Positions 24,961-40,000 of a stretch of DNA of 64,000 nt are shown here, one piece after another. The stretch comes from Penelope pileata. Lineage: Eukaryota; Chordata; Aves; Galliformes; Cracidae. The position numbers were made by a program, and so were the translations under genes. Location: positions 534,896-598,895 of the forward strand of contig WBMW01000170.1 in the NCBI GenBank assembly GCA_013396635.1, given 5' to 3'. The stretch's first letter is position 1. Each line of letters opens with the position of its first letter. Under the pieces are notes generated by a model. That model ran no database searches and was not told where the DNA came from. It worked only from the letters and a program-made list of their open reading frames with translations.

Positions 24961-27900
24961 AACAGGAGGAGGAGGAGGGGTAATGAGGGTGGAGTGTGGT
25001 TCTAGCTGAGAGTAAACGCCTGTATCTTCCATTTATTGGATTTCTATAAGAGTTTTACAGTTGGAAGAGCAGTGGATAACTGGGATGTGCATGAGCTCCC
25101 CCACTGACAGGAAAGTTCTGTGGCCATATTGAAAAATGATAGTTTAATACAGAGGCTGTCTGATCTGCAGAGCAGTTTTCTGCTCCCAACAGCCACTTCA
25201 GTGGTAGGGCTGCTTCACTTCAGGCAATGCAAGTGCCTGATTTAGCAGTCCAGACCGTTCGTGCAATCATTAGATTCTTCAGAGAAGATTCAGTCTGCAC
25301 ATACACATTCGTTTGTTGGCTGTGCAGCACATCTCTCTCCCCAAGTGCTTATTTCTGCTTCCTATGTTGAGCCAGCACAAACATTTTTAAGGCTTTGCAG
25401 TGAACAGGATCAGGGAAGTGATATGGTTGAAGAGTCCTGCTTGGAAATTTGCAGCCATGGCCTCAAAGACCTATCACACTCTGGAAAGTCCACTGAGTTT
25501 TGCTCAGCTCAGATCTGTAAGTGAGGTGCTTGCCAATAGGTGAATACCCCTCTTTGTCTACTGAAAATTAATTTCTGCTTTGTAATTTTTATTCTCCATT
25601 AGTAATTGCTTCTGTTGTATGAAAGTGAGAGGGTATTCAATTTGGAGTAAATAGTTAAATTACCTCTTGTGCAGTGTTGCTGCTGTTCTGTTATTAGTGG
25701 CTTCTTGTAAAGCGACCTTGACAGAACACATTTTTGTAACAAATTTTTATTTTAAAACAATTTTTATAACTACTTATGTATATAATGAGTGTGTTGCATG
25801 ATTAAAAACATCAGGGGATATTATGAATATACAAACATGAAGGTATAGATAACATCTGAATAGTTTTAAAGCAGTAATGTTGCATTTAAAAGAGGATTGA
25901 GTGTCCCAGTTCAGAGGCATTTATCTTTCTTCAATATATTATAGGCAGTGAAACTCCTCTTCAGAGAGTCAGGACCCATGAAGTAGCTTCTACCCTGTGC
26001 CACTAAATCTTGGGAAGAGCCTGCAGGGAGCTGCCAGCAGGGATTGAGGTTGGCTCAGTCAATGCAAAGTAATTGCATAGTGACCGTTAATGATTATGTC
26101 CCTGGCCTCGACATTTTTTCAGTCTGTGCTTTTTTTTCCCCCTTAACATTGCTGATTATTCACTTTTTTCCCTGTCTTTTTCTGTGAAGGGTCTGCCCAC
26201 ATTTTCGTAGCTGAGCAGTGTTAAGCAATCATTTCCTTAAGTATTTGAGGCTTTTTGGTCTTTGTAGATTATGATATTGCTGCAAATGCTGAATTTTGAA
26301 CTGTATCTCTGTATACTGCAGTTGTATGTCCTCTGTCATAAGAAGACATGGTAGTGTTTTATTTAGCAATCGAGGATGACTTTGGATATCTTCCCATTGA
26401 AGGTATGGTTGAGGTTTTAGATTTTTGCTTGGAATAAATGATAAACAGGCATTCCTAGAGTCTTAAATGCCTACTGATGTTCTGCATTATGGCTCCTTTG
26501 CACTTGATTCGTGTCACAAATCTTTCATGTTTAGTACGGCTGCAGCTTTGACAACTGTTGTTAGTTTTCTCTACGTGGTTTCCTTCCTGTTAGGTTTTAC
26601 TACTGGCAATAATCGCCTTGCTGAATGACAGGTGTTGGTTACTTCAGTTCCTCCATACATGCATTCTTACTTTAAAAGTGACTTCCAACAGGAAAACTGG
26701 GGGTTTGTAGCACTGACATGTAAATGAAATTTTAAAGTTTTAAGAAGGCATTTCTGCATTTTTTCAAAATAGAGATAACTGAATAACAGAATAGTCACAT
26801 ATTAAGAATTGAGGATTTTTTTTAAACTACTGGAAACCTACATGCCAAATATTATGTATATTGCACGATACAGGAGTTTCTGGAAACACTGTTGTACCTT
26901 TCCAAATAGCCAGAAAACATCTGTTCTGCTTATGTCACAAAATAAACTTAATTTTAAAATCTCATCACTTTGCCTAAATAAGCCATATTGGCCTTATCAG
27001 TAAATTTCTTCCAGTTGTGCTGGGCTAGTAGCTGGTGCTGCAGCGTACAAGAATTGTGTATTCCCCTGGCAATCTGACAGAGTACATCTAGTTGAAGAAT
27101 GCTTCTGCCTAGTATGATGTAAAGAGTCAGTCTCTCATGTGATACTGTTCACACCTGACCTGCCATTAATCAGCACTGCTCATGTGCATCCTCTTGCTGT
27201 TGACTTGTACAGCGCGTTAATTCATCTGTGTTAGACCTGTCTTTACAAGTGCTTGCTTATGGTGCTGGCTAATTACTTGTATGGGAAAAGTTGATACAAA
27301 TTGTTGATTTTTCAATAAGAAAATCTTGCCTTTCCTCTCTCTTTTTGGATCATGACTTTTAAAATCCAAGAGGACAGAAAACCCTGGGACCCAAGAAAGG
27401 CAGCATCTGGCTCAGTAAGTTCTGCTTGGGTTTGGCCAAGTAATATAAAAACAAACAAATATTCCCGTATTGCAGTGTGTCAGAGTTCTAACAATACGTT
27501 CCAAGTAAGCTTAAAGTGTGTTATCTCTGCATCTCCTAATGCAATTACAGAACTGTCTTCAGGGAAGGAAAGTAAAACTCCTCATCTCATCGTGCTCCAT
27601 GCTTTCTGGAAGCCAGTAGACTTGCCTCTGTGGCCTGTATTCTATCCTTCAAGAATCTCTAGTGTTCCTCCAATTCTGTAATTACTTCCGGATCGGAGAA
27701 AAAGGATTTTCTTTTCTCTCTCTTTTCTCTCTATTTTCATAGGCAAAGAATATTTTCCCCTTCGATCAGTCAAAAAATTCACAGCTTTTTTCCTGCTGAA
27801 AACTCGTACAGACTGGGTTATCCTACAAGCTGTGTAATTCCACTTCTGTTTAATGATGCGCTGCCCAATCAGGTGAACAATCTGGGGAAATAACACTGCC

Positions 27901-30900
27901 GTATATGTGTGCATTCCGTCGTAGTGCCTACAAAAATCGAGGTTGTGTAGACTTTTTCATTTTGTAACTTTTGAGAGCTTAACTTTGCAAGTTCAGTATT
28001 ATTTTTGAAAATTAGGGTACGTTAATTTTAATTTGTTTTAAAGGCAGGGATGCTTACAAGTTGCGTATGATATCTTGAAGTACAGCTGTGTGAAGGGGGA
28101 AAAACCCAAAGTTCTTCACTTTGTGTGTATGTGCGTGCACCCAACTGGCAGTCTTGATGAAGAGGTTTCACACCAAAAATTTTCATCTCATTCACTGTAA
28201 ATTGTCTTCTGTTCTTAATGCTTTGGGAAATACAAAATATTCCAGGTGTGGAAGGTCACAAAATAACAAAACTATAAACTGTCAGAGGTTAAAGGAGAAA
28301 ACGTATTCCTTCCCGGATAGGAGGTTGGACTTCATTTTTTAGGTGCCCAAATTTATTTTCAGTTGATGATTTTTGTGTGTTGAAGCAGGATGTTGGAAAT
28401 ATCCTGCAGCTTATTTATTTGTTCAAGTTCTTCCTATTCACCTAAGTTTTCTAAAAGCATCTGCTGCACCCTGTAGTTCTAAATGCTCCGTGTTCAGCTA
28501 CAACATTCTCGAAAGCGACCTAGAGGTAATGATTGTTTCAACTTTAACCTTGATATCTGCAAGCAAGCCCTTTACACGATCAATTTGTTTATGCAGTAAA
28601 TCCAGACTTTGTTACTGTTTCTCAGAGACCTTTGCATCTCAGAGATCTGTCTCCTTGCAGGGATTGCCCCTAGTGTGGCAAGTATTAAATGTGGAACGAC
28701 CAGGTTTAGTCTCCCACTATCCCTTTCCAAAAATGGAGCAAAAAACTGATTGCTGCACGAGTAGGCATTTTTCTTTGATAATCTGACTGATTTTTTTTAA
28801 AATCTGCCTCAAGTTTTTAGGTAAGTTACTCATGGAATATTTGCAATGTGGTAATGGGAAAGGGGGACTTCTTCAAAAAACAGGCACATTTCAGAGATGT
28901 TAGGCTGAGAGAGAGTGCCAGTAAAACCTATTTATCCTTAAAACCATAATGACATGAAATTGTGTTCTCATTTTTCTATGTCGTATTCTCTTGCTTTCAG
29001 TTTACTTTGTGTGTGTGTTTGTATGTGGTGTGGGAATGGAGACTAAGATACTGTGTCAGAAACTGAGAAAGTCCTCTGCCAATGTCTCTGTGGCACAGTA
29101 TTTTTCTGAAGCCTTAAGAATAAGAAAAAATGTTGGCTTGTACAGATGTGTCGGGGGACACCACCGCCACCACCATCTACTCTTGTAACACGTACAGCTT
29201 CTTTTGCAAAAAAGCAAAAGAATATTACCTAACTTCCTAAGGATATTATTTGTATAAACTTCATACTCATTGCTAGCTCTATTTTAGAGGCTTTATTTTC
29301 ATATGAACACTATGCCTGCATATTAAGTGAAAGCTGCCAATGAAAGCATGTGCATGTGTGAACATGCATTTATTGCATGCATTCTGGGTGATTTAGATTG
29401 AGGTTTTGTTACTGTGCTTCTGAAAAAAAAGATTTAAAAATAGATATTTTTTTCAGTAGTGGAAAGATTTGTGTATTTTGGCAGTCCTCAGCAAGGGTTA
29501 TGTAATAGCTGTGCTTGCTAAGGTGGCTAGTTAACCATTGACATGAGTCATAATGATTAAGCAGCTGTAATTTACTAGTAGTATTTGAAAGTACAAAAGG
29601 GTATGTCATTTAATAGTTAAAAGTACTTCATTTATATTTCACTAGCTGTTAGTTTGTTACACAAATTCGGCTAAACAGACTGGTGAATTTTAAATATTTA
29701 CTGTAAAAGTGGAGAAGTATGATGCAATTTGGACAAAGCTGAGTGTACTGCTGGGAGAGCTGTTGCCATGTTCATAGTTCAGCTATCAAGCCTTTCCTTT
29801 GCTTGGTTTTGTCAAATAATGTCGATTTTATTGGAAGTTGAACTTCAGTGTTCCCTTAATGTTTTAAAAATACTTGTGGTGGGCTGAGAAAAGCAGCATT
29901 TGCAGAGATGGGTGTGATTCAGCAGGGAGCTGCAAGTAACTCTGGGCCGTGTGGAGCCCGGTGCTTCCTGAAACTCCCCTGGCAATGCTGGGGCAAAGTA
30001 CTCGTGCTGTGTCTGCAGAGGAAGGTGATGTGCCTGTGCCATGACCAGCTGCCTTAAGCTGAGCACACCAGAGGAACAGTGCTGGTCATGTTCTCTGCCA
30101 GCTCTTTCTTCCTTTTTTGTTGATGGCTCCTTGGGGAGACAAATTTGGTAGACGCCTTTGGACAGACAGAACAGTTGCTGTTATTTTCAGCTCCCATTAT
30201 AAAAACGATGTACAGCAAGGTTTCTTTTTCCTTTCCTTCATAACAAAATGCTCAGAGATAGTAGTTTCGCTTTGTTTTCACAAATAAAATACATAAAAGT
30301 GACTTCTGACTTCTCAGCTGGAGTATAATACCTTCCAGTTACATCTGGTAAGAGTAAGGTGTGCGGTACAATGGTGGAAGCACCTGTTTCGATCTCTGCT
30401 AGATACCTGACAGCAAACTGCAGCTCCAGGTTTTCCTGAGCTGGTTCGTGCTGCCTCACAGAGAAGTTATTCAAATACATTCGCAGTTGAAAGTTGGCAG
30501 AGAGTAACAAATTATGTTAACCAGAAATGTTTGCAGTTGCTTCCTTTTCTTACATTGAATTACATTACATGAGTGCTTTGTAATGGCCTCTGCATCTCTG
30601 AAGTTGTTTTGCAGCTTAAGTCTTCTTGAGATTGGAAGCCTTGTTCTGAATCCATGCAGATGGTTTAGCAAGAAAATCCTTCTCAGATAACCTCTAGTAC
30701 TCTGTGGCATTTTCTTTTGGTGTGTGATTATATGTTCCTAAAGTGTTAGGGTAATTTTTGGGTTTTTTTTTTTTAAGTGGAGAGTTTTATTTTGTTGTCA
30801 TTCATATAATTTCTGATTTTTTTCAGCAGTAACTATAGTTATCATGTATGTTATAATAATTTAAATTTAAATTTTATATCTTCTGTCAGCCTTATGAGTA

Positions 30901-33817
30901 TCAAACATAGTTATTTGTTAGTATTTTGTCAGGTTACAACCCAGTACGATTTGTGAGAGAAACAAATGTAGTTCTTGAAGACAGGGCAACTGTTGAGCTT
31001 TAAAAGAAAGTGACATTTGGAATTGATTTTACCAAGTAGTTTCAAATTATGGAAGTTCTCTAGTGAATGTAGAGGTTAGCAATTACAGTTTGGTTCTCTA
31101 TGTGATAGGAGTTATTCAGTTTTCCAATAGAATATCCTGTTGTGTTCTAAAATAGTTGGGCATCACAATCAGTGTTGCCTGGATGCTCTTGAGGTTGAGA
31201 TACACATGAAAATCCTTACTTTGCTGATAAATATTCTATTACAGGGCTGGCAGTCTGGTACAATGTTCTAGTATATCAAATTGAGTAACTCAATCAACCT
31301 GTTATTTTTAAATACATCCCAGCTATGTATAGTGATAGAGCGTCCAAGTTGTCTGTAGCTGCTGCTTCAAGTCATGGGTAAATTCCCACTCTCACTCTTC
31401 TAGGTATTCTTATTTGCTACACTATGTGTTACCAAGCACGTTTTTATGTGATACTGCTTCTTTTCTCATTGTTTGGATGTTTAAATTAATGTAATTACAA
31501 GACATTGAATTAAAAGGGACATTCTATTCTTACTTCAATATTCCTCTCTTTATACCTGATAGCACTTTACTTAAAGTGGATTTTGCTAAAAATAGGTATT
31601 TAAGAGACAACTCTTGCCAAGAAAATCCTCATTATAGACAAATTATTTTTTCTTTTTGAGCTAAAGCTATTCTGTTTCAAAGAAATTTTTTCTTTGGGGA
31701 ACCTGAACATAGTTTACAGACCTGAATGTTATCTTCTTTCAAAAACAGGTGAAATGATGCATAGAACTGTAATAAGTTGCCCAAGGGCATACAGAACACG
31801 TTGCTTTGTTCCAATCACCAGAGCTTATGATTACCCTGCAATTTCAATCTTCTCTTGTGCCTTAGACGTTAACATTCACTTGGCTAAAATGAGTAATGGG
31901 TAACGGTGTATAGGCTGTACTACTATAGACACTGGGTATTTCTGTTAAAAGTTTGGGCACTCTGAAGATCAAAGGAAAGTTCTGAGAAGTCTACTGTATA
32001 TATTTTAAATAACATTGATTGTCTGGTCAATGCTAAGAAGGATATGAATGAATCGTGGGATAGAAAGCCATATTATGTGATGCAGATTAGTTTGTGTTGC
32101 CTTAACATCATGTAATGACTACATTGGAAAACATCCCATAGAACTGATACATACACACCATTGGTTTTCCAAGAAATTGCAGAAAGAAGTAGAAGTGTAC
32201 ACTGCTAAGCACACCTGAAAAATAAATCACTTAAAAATTGCATGTACATTGCAGGTTGTAGCAAGCATAACTCTTACTGTTCCATAGAGCAGGTAATTTT
32301 GCCCCCAGTTACACCTGTGTAATACCCTGTGAAGTTACGCAAATATAATTGAAGGCAGAGTTTTGCCATCAGTCTGGGGAGGAAAGGCTTGATTGTCGGT
32401 ATCTTGCTAGTCTAAAACCTTTTGAAGTTTTTTATGTAACCAAATACAAGTGATGGCTGTCTTTTGTCATTAGTATGTAAAGCAGTAGTCAGCTTTTTTT
32501 ATCACTCATGACTGTAGTTTTTTGGTCAATTATACAGCCAAAGAATTATGGGGTTTTATCCTGAATAAAGACCCTATTCACACGGGATGAATCTGTCATT
32601 TACAGATTATCAAATACAAGGATTGATTGCTTAATATAAAGTATTTAGTGTCGCAGAAACAAAAGTAGTTATCTGAAACTTCAAATAACGTCAAGAAAGT
32701 TTGGGTTGTTGATTTTGTTTTGTTGTTATTGTTTGCTTGCTTGCTTGCTCTTACCATAACCTAGCACTTCAATTGAAAAAACAGTATTTGCATATCCCCA
32801 TTTAGCCAGTTTTTGGTGGCTTCAAGCTCCACGATAAATGGCAGTAAACACATGGCTCTTTGCAAAGGTCAGCACTGAGAGGCAACCACAGTAAGAGCCA
32901 AAGCTTCTCTGAAAGCCAGTGCCTACTCATTGAACACAGCAGTACGTGTTTGTATGTGTCCAGAGTGTGACACAAGTGTTAGCTACTCACCGTAGATATG
33001 CGTTTCTTCTAGCAGAAGTATATCTTGGCAGCAGCAGCATTCTACAACGCATTTGTTCATTCATTACCTGACAAGGCAATAGAAGAATAATTAGAATTTG
33101 TGAAATAAGTACTTAATTTTCTTAGGAATCTGTGCTGTAGATCGAAGTTGATGACACTGGTGATGAGTTTGGAAGACAACTTTGAAAACATATTTCACTG
33201 TGGGAAATAAAACTAACTCCAGGAATTACTGATGTATTGGATTGTGTATGCTGGAACATTCTTGCTGAAGGTGTGAGTTCAATGAACTAAGTAGGTCAAA
33301 AACCATTCGTTTTGCCTGCATCTCTAAAGCATATTGTATTAGGCAGTGTTTTGTTCTCTGCATCGTCATGAGAGCTATCAAACAATTTTAAGAGATGAGA
33401 ACGGAGGATCAAATCAACATATCTAAACCTGTTAGGTAAGGTGAGAAAAGACTGCGCTGACATAATGCATGTGCATATTCATACTTGTTATTCTTCTGTG
33501 AAGTTTGGTGGGAAGTGCATAATGCCTGCTATACAAACACAGTTTGTAACCTTTAACAGCAAAAGAGAGAAAACAGTATCTACAAATTGATCTTGTTGTA
33601 TCTTTTCTTCATATTGAAATATTTTATGGACCTTTTTTTCCTGTCCTGTCAATGATTCACATTGCAAAAATCTTCTGGGGGAACAGAAGGTTGTATAATG
33701 TTTCCAAATCGGATCAGAACTCATTTATTCAATGTGCTGTGTGTAACTGAATCAAATATAAAAATACTTATAATTCTGAATTTGTAAGTACAGTTTTTTT
33801 ATCTTTTTTCTCACCAG

Positions 33818-34062
33818 TGTAAAGAAGTTTAATTGACAGCTCTACTTGACCAAAATGGTGGACACTGAAAGCCAACTCTACCCGCTTACTCCCCTGGAGG
33901 AGGATGATATAGGCAGCCCTTTATCTGGAGAGTTCCTACAAGACATGGAGAACATTCAAGACATTTCTCAGTCTCTAGGTGATGATAGTTCTGGAGCTTT
34001 AAGTTTAACAGAGTTCCAGTCACTGGGAAATGGTCCAGGATCTGATGGATCAGTTATAACAG
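33818..34062 (+). CDS. PPARA: PPARA coding exon 1 (residues 1-69, AF-1)
   Basis: Acceptor CACCAG|TG at 33817/33818; 37 bp of 5' UTR; ATG at 33855; donor ACAG|GTAAGC at 34062/34063, ending one base into codon 70. It encodes the acidic N-terminal activation region beginning MVDTESQLYPLTPLEEDD. Confidence 0.97.
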
Positions 34063-37000
34063 GTAAGCAAGTTTTGAGTTACCCTAAGCCTTTTTTTTAT
34101 AAATACACAGTGATTGGAATGAAAGACTTTTTCAATGTAATAATTGTTGTTTATGACTAAACGGCACTAAAAATATGTAAGCTGATTATATATTTAAGGC
34201 TAAAATTAATTTATTACATTATAACATAAAGTTGCTGGCTTTGAAGTTATCATTAGTATCAATGCCTTCTTTTTCAAAATAATGCTTAACTTCTTTGCTC
34301 GTAATAGTGATTTTTATGTATTTTAGTTATATAGGAAGTTGCAATATTGCACTAAAAAAAAATCTCCATTTGTTGAGTTTCTTCAGATCACTTGTATTTG
34401 AAATGTATTGTGAAATATCTGTCAAAAATATAATCTAACCCCTAAAAGCATGCCTAGAATGCCAGTATATTTTAAGGTACTGGTGTTTTTATCTTGCTGT
34501 TTTCTCTCTCTTCACAAGAGCAGCATTGTTCAACTAATGTTTTCTATCCTGGTAGAAGTAACTAATCTGAGTGTGCTAGTGTATTACATAGTCTCTAGTC
34601 AGAACCTTTTTTTGTGAGATTTGGTTTGAGAGATCAAAATGGATGCCAGTGAAATGCTATGGGACACTGCAATGATGCCAGTAACGTATTCCTTCTGAAG
34701 CTGTGGTTTTACAAAGCTTTCAGCAGTAGGGGCATTCTAAGATGAAGTTTATGATTAACTTTCTAGTTGTTTTACATTCTGTTTTGATTTTTCTTTTGTT
34801 TATATGAGTTTTTATTTTTAACTGTAAATCAATTTTTGGACTGAGATCACTGGATCACTGTTTTACTTCACAAAAATTGCGCTAATAAAGCTGAGGTGTG
34901 CCTCTGTGCTATAAGTACTTGAAATGAACAGTGTGTGTTTTGGAAAGAGAAAGGAGAGCTGCTCTTTGACACTGTTGCCCAAAGTAATGTTTGTCAAAAT
35001 ATGGTTTGGTTCCCCTTTTGATTTCAGGTTTTCACAATCACAGATATGCCTTATACAGGAAAAGTTTCTGTGTGCTGGTTTTATAATATAGCTCTTCTGG
35101 GACATGAGGGGTTTTTTAATTATTTCTGTATGTGTGCAAGTACTATGATAATTTGGATCAGTTTCTAGTGTCACCTCTTTATTTTCAGTGGTCATTGCAA
35201 AAAGTCCTGGTTTTGCCGTTAGAGAAAATGGAAAATGTAAACTTTTTTAAGGCTCAAATTCCATAACAGAAGTAAAAAGAAAATCGTGAAAATCATACTT
35301 GAAAAAAATCCTGGGTTTTAGGCTGTTGTTGATGACTCTGCCTGTGGGCTTGGCAGTGCTGGCAATGCAGAGTCTGAGTTCTATGCCAGGATTTTTTCCA
35401 ATGTCATACTTGCTGACCTACATTCATAAGTGTTTCTTAATCTTTCTGTTAAAATAACGCACCCATTAATTTGCTGAAGTCTTGTGATGCAAGTTGCAAG
35501 ATGGAAGATAAAAGAAATTCTGGCCTGAGAAGATATTTTCCTCAAAAAAGGTGGAAATATTAATTGGAATAATTAAACCTGGAAGGCGTTTTCTGTAATA
35601 TGTTTATCTGCTAGTAAAATGGAGAGTTCATTTCATTGTACAACATTCCAGAAATTATTTTCCCATTAACTCAACAGGTAAAATGTTTGAGCAAGGCTTT
35701 TGTTGCTTCATTATCTTAGAAGCAGGCACTTGTCTTCCTTTTAACATCTGTTCAGCCTTTTCACTGATGTGAACGAGTATGTTTTCACTTTGAGAAAATA
35801 TTTTCTTTAGAAAACGAATGTGTATAAATGCTTTTTAGGTCTCAGTTTAGATCATCATTTAAAACTATGAGTAGCTCTTCTGAAGTCAGTGGGATTTGTG
35901 AGATATATTTGAAGATATATCTGCAAATGCTGGAGTAATACAGCTTGAGCAAGGAATATGCATCTTATCATATCATAGAATCATAGAATGGTTCAGGTTG
36001 GAAGGGACCTTAGAGATCATCTTGTTCCACCCCCCCTGCCATGGGCTAGGACACCTCCCACTAGACCAGGTTGCCCAAAGCCCCATCCAGCCTGGCTTTG
36101 AATACTTCCAGGGAGCGAGCATCAACGACTTCTCTGGGCAACCTGTTCCAGTGTCTCACCACCCTCACAGTGAAGAATTTCTTCCTTATATCCAGTCTAA
36201 ATCTACCCTATTTCAGTTTGTAGCCATTACCCTTGTCCTGTCATTATCTATCCTTGTAAAAAGCGTATCGTAGCAATAGGTCCATTCTGAACACTATGGC
36301 ACAAGAGATGGACCTGTAATAGAAAGATGAGCTCTTAATAACCTTTTTGGAAAGAGTGAGTGACAGGCTTTTTTTTTTTTTTTTTTTTGGTTATTGTAAT
36401 ACAAAATTGAAGCCATGAGGGGTAGTCCGTTTTGTCGGTTGGGTTGGTTCCACCCCCCTCTCCCTTTTCATATTTTGCACTGTTTGTCTTGAGTAGTGGA
36501 TACATGCTGAATGTTGTTTCTTGGTTTCACGTTTGCATTATTCATGCAGACAGTTACTTGTGCGTTTTTATAGTAAAGAAAATTTCCTTGATTTAAATGA
36601 GATATTATTTGAGCATTTTTTTGGTTACTTATTTTAAGTTTGGGGATTAAACAATCTCATATTCACATTAAACTGAGAAAAAATCAAAAAATTCAAAGCT
36701 AAAAATGGAATATGGGAAAATCCAGAAAAGCTTGATTTTCTCTTCTTTTGGGTCCAGCATATTTAGTGAATCCTGAAGAACCATTATTATCCTTCTAGTT
36801 CTTGTTATTAGAGTTACTTCAGCGAGGCTTTTTGTCAGTTGACATTGTATATCTCATCAAAATTAGCAAGGTACATCCTGTATTTTGTTTGTGTTTGTGC
36901 TGGTAATATAAATAGGAATTATTTTTCAAACACTTATTGCCAAATTCACTTAATGGCTATGATTATTCGCTACTGACTCACAATTATTTTTTAAAATACA

Positions 37001-40000
37001 CTTTTCGTTGTTGTTGTTGTGGATTTAGCATAGTAATTATTGAAGTGTTCCTTTTTCTTTTAGACACCCTTTCACCAGCATCCAGTCCTTCATCCATTAA
37101 TTTTGCCACAGCTCCAGGTAGCATAGATGAATCACCCAGTGGAGCATTAAACATTGAATGTAGAATTTGTGGGGATAAAGCCTCAGGCTACCATTACGGA
37201 GTACATGCTTGTGAAGGTTGTAAGGTACAGTCATAATTTTCTTTTTTAGAGCCTAAGTCATGTTGCTTTATTTACAGGGCTATATGAAGATAAACATTTG
37301 TTTCGTAAATGTTTAATTAATATAATTCTAGCCATTAAAATTATTTAAAGAATATCTCTGTGATCTTTTTTGGGAAATAATTTGTTCAGATGCCATACCT
37401 GGATACCATAACTCAATACCAGACCTTCATCAAGCAGAGGCAATTCACCATGAAAATGTTAATGCCGCTTTTGTGGAACTAGTTAGTTAAACAACTAAAA
37501 CAACTTAAAGCACTAAACTGTGACCAAAAATCAAAGCCTACTTGCTCCACTAGTGTTTTATTTGTGTTGGGAGTACAGCTGTGAGAAGCATGCGAGTTTG
37601 TTACATTTCCATTACAACACTAACAAATCCTGAATACCTCATCTCCACTCCGTTCTGCTGGAATCACTTAGTGTCGTAGCTCTTGTAGTTTTGGAGCCAG
37701 TGCACATATCTGGGGCAAATTCGTGTAACCAGTAGTGTATAATTTTGGGAATTATATGACTCAGGAATTACAAGATTCTTTTCTTTTTCTTCTGATGTTT
37801 TAGTTTTACATTTTTTCTAAATTATAATGTAAGATGAGATAAATGATTTTATGTGCGTACATTTTTTTCTCATGCTTCATGTCAGATGATAATTCAAATA
37901 TAAATCTTTTGGAATAATGCTGGAAACTCTACTAGCCTTTGAAGACATGGAGAGCAAGTTCGTAATCAGCTGTGGTCAGAAAGCCCCACAGTCTAAATGA
38001 TTACTATGCCATGTGAAACAAAATGTTGCAATGGCTTTAAAAAGCTTTGCTAACCCTTTAATTACCTCAGCATCAGACTAGCGTTACATTGCAGCATGAA
38101 GACATCAGGGTAAGATGTGTTGAGTTGCAGGCTTTTCTGTAATGCCTATTTTTGTGTCCTTGGCTCTTCCTACGCACTGTGCTACTTTGTAATACCCCTC
38201 GCGTCTGCTGAATAGAGGTGTTAAATCTGTGTGTCAGTGTGACTTACACATCTGAAAGATGAAGGTTGTTTCTGTCACAGGACACTGAGAAAATGGATGC
38301 AAAAAGAAGAATGTGACTGTTTGACTTAATCCTGAAAAGCAAATTTACTCTGGTACTCTGGGCTGTTGGTTCTCTCCCAAGAAAGAAGGCTGAGAGCTAC
38401 TGCCTCCTTTTCTGTTTTCCATTCTGTACATGCCTTCATAGACACGGCTGCACAGCGTGGGAAATTCATACCTTTAGACAGATCATGCTTTGCACAGTGT
38501 TTTGGTAATGATATCAATTAAAAAAATAAAAAACCATGTATGATTAAAGTGTAGTAGTTAACAGCTCTTTAACATTACATATTGTTACTTCTTACAGGGT
38601 TTTTTTAGGAGAACAATTCGGTTAAAACTCATCTATGATAAATGCGATCGCAACTGCAAAATTCAGAAAAAAAATCGTAATAAGTGCCAATACTGTCGTT
38701 TTCAAAAGTGCCTTTCAGTTGGAATGTCACATAATGGTAGGTAAGAGTGTCCTTAATAATTTGCTTGTTCCTACCGAGGATCTTCTGGAAGCAGGCACTT
38801 CAAAATCTTTTATACTTATTTGTATGACGTGAAGCTTTACAGTATAGATCATGGCAGGGGGGACCAATTTCCTTCATGACTAGTTAAAGTAACTGATGAA
38901 CAGCTGCCGAATCTACTCTTACAAGCTTTACATAATTATGTTGATTGTCCATTTATGATTGTTAATTGTTTATTTCACCCAGAACTTTGACACCATTTAT
39001 GCCATTGAAATAAGTTCCAATACTGGAAGAATTCTGGTTGGGGAAGTTGCAGAGGAGCTAAAGGAGAACTAGCTCATTGTGGGAGAGAATGACACAGGAT
39101 AGAAATCTGTAGAAAACCAGACTTCATTATTTTGTAGGTTACAGTGCAACAGCTCTTGGGCAGATGGTTTGGGAAGGAGGGGGGAGGTTGCTGGCTGTGT
39201 GTGCTGACCATGGAGCAGGAGTATGGTAGGTTGCTTTGTGTAAATGGAATGGTAAAAATGTAGAGCGTTTAGATACACAGTTTGAAAATTATGTTATTTT
39301 TTGTGTTAATGACTTAACACAGGGCTAGTAAACCTGTGGCTTACAGGCCAATTTCAACCCGGCAAGGCAGTTTTCATGTACAATATGTAGCTTGCTAAGC
39401 AACTTTCGTACAGAGCAGAAAAGAAAAGGTAAGAGAGAGAGAGAGGCCAAGCCACGAGAAAGTATATTTTATTTGGCCAGATGACAGCAGTTTGATTTCC
39501 CTGGGTAAGTTGGATGGTGTCAAGGCTGAACTTGGGAGCAGGTGTGTTCTGGGTGTAGTTTGCTGGGCTAGGTGAAAAGGTGTGAGTTGAGAGACAAACT
39601 TCCTGAGGAAAAAATGCCATCAAAATAGCTGGGGTGGCTACCTGGTTGAGGAAGCTGCCTATGGCAGCGTAGTCTAGAACCTTAGCAAGAGACACTGTGC
39701 AAGTTGACTTTCTGGTTCTGGGGAAGTCTGACTCCCTTGAGCAGAGCCTTGACTGAGACTAAAGTGCACAGGGAGTGGGTTTGTAGTCTCAACAAGACTA
39801 AGGAAGAGTGTGCCAGCTAACAAAGTAACATCTCAGGGGCAGGGACTGAGCAGGGGTTAGTGCTGGCTGGCAGGGGTTAGTCTTCAGTTGAAGGCACTTC
39901 ACTGCGGGTACCTGTGCTCCAGCTGAAGGAAGCAGCAGTTTTACTGGGGCAAACATATGGGAGGCCAAAGAGGAAGGAAAAGATTGCTAACTTGCAGTGC

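Larger units (their letters stand above)
16022..33817 (+). other. PPARA: Large PPARA 5' intron (about 17.8 kb)
   Basis: No CR1 copy, coding exon or RNA gene recognised in this long stretch. It contains simple repeats (TTTA at 18898-18920, an A run near 18790, TTTG at 24937-24960, GCTT at 32737-32749) and a weak 55-bp tandem dimer at 22761-22870. A plus-strand open frame of 145 codons at 20698-21135 starts with TTG, has no recognisable domain and is probably chance. The intron ends at the acceptor TTTTTTCTCACCAG (33804-33817). Confidence 0.6.

Noticed and set aside
33122..33230. Possible extra 5' exon after TTTTCTTAG
   Set aside because: Acceptor is passable, but the only nearby donor (CTG|GTGATG) is weak.
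33846..33854. In-frame TTG start adding MTK to PPAR-alpha
   Set aside because: Non-ATG start, while the ATG at 33855 has a strong Kozak context and matches the known protein start.
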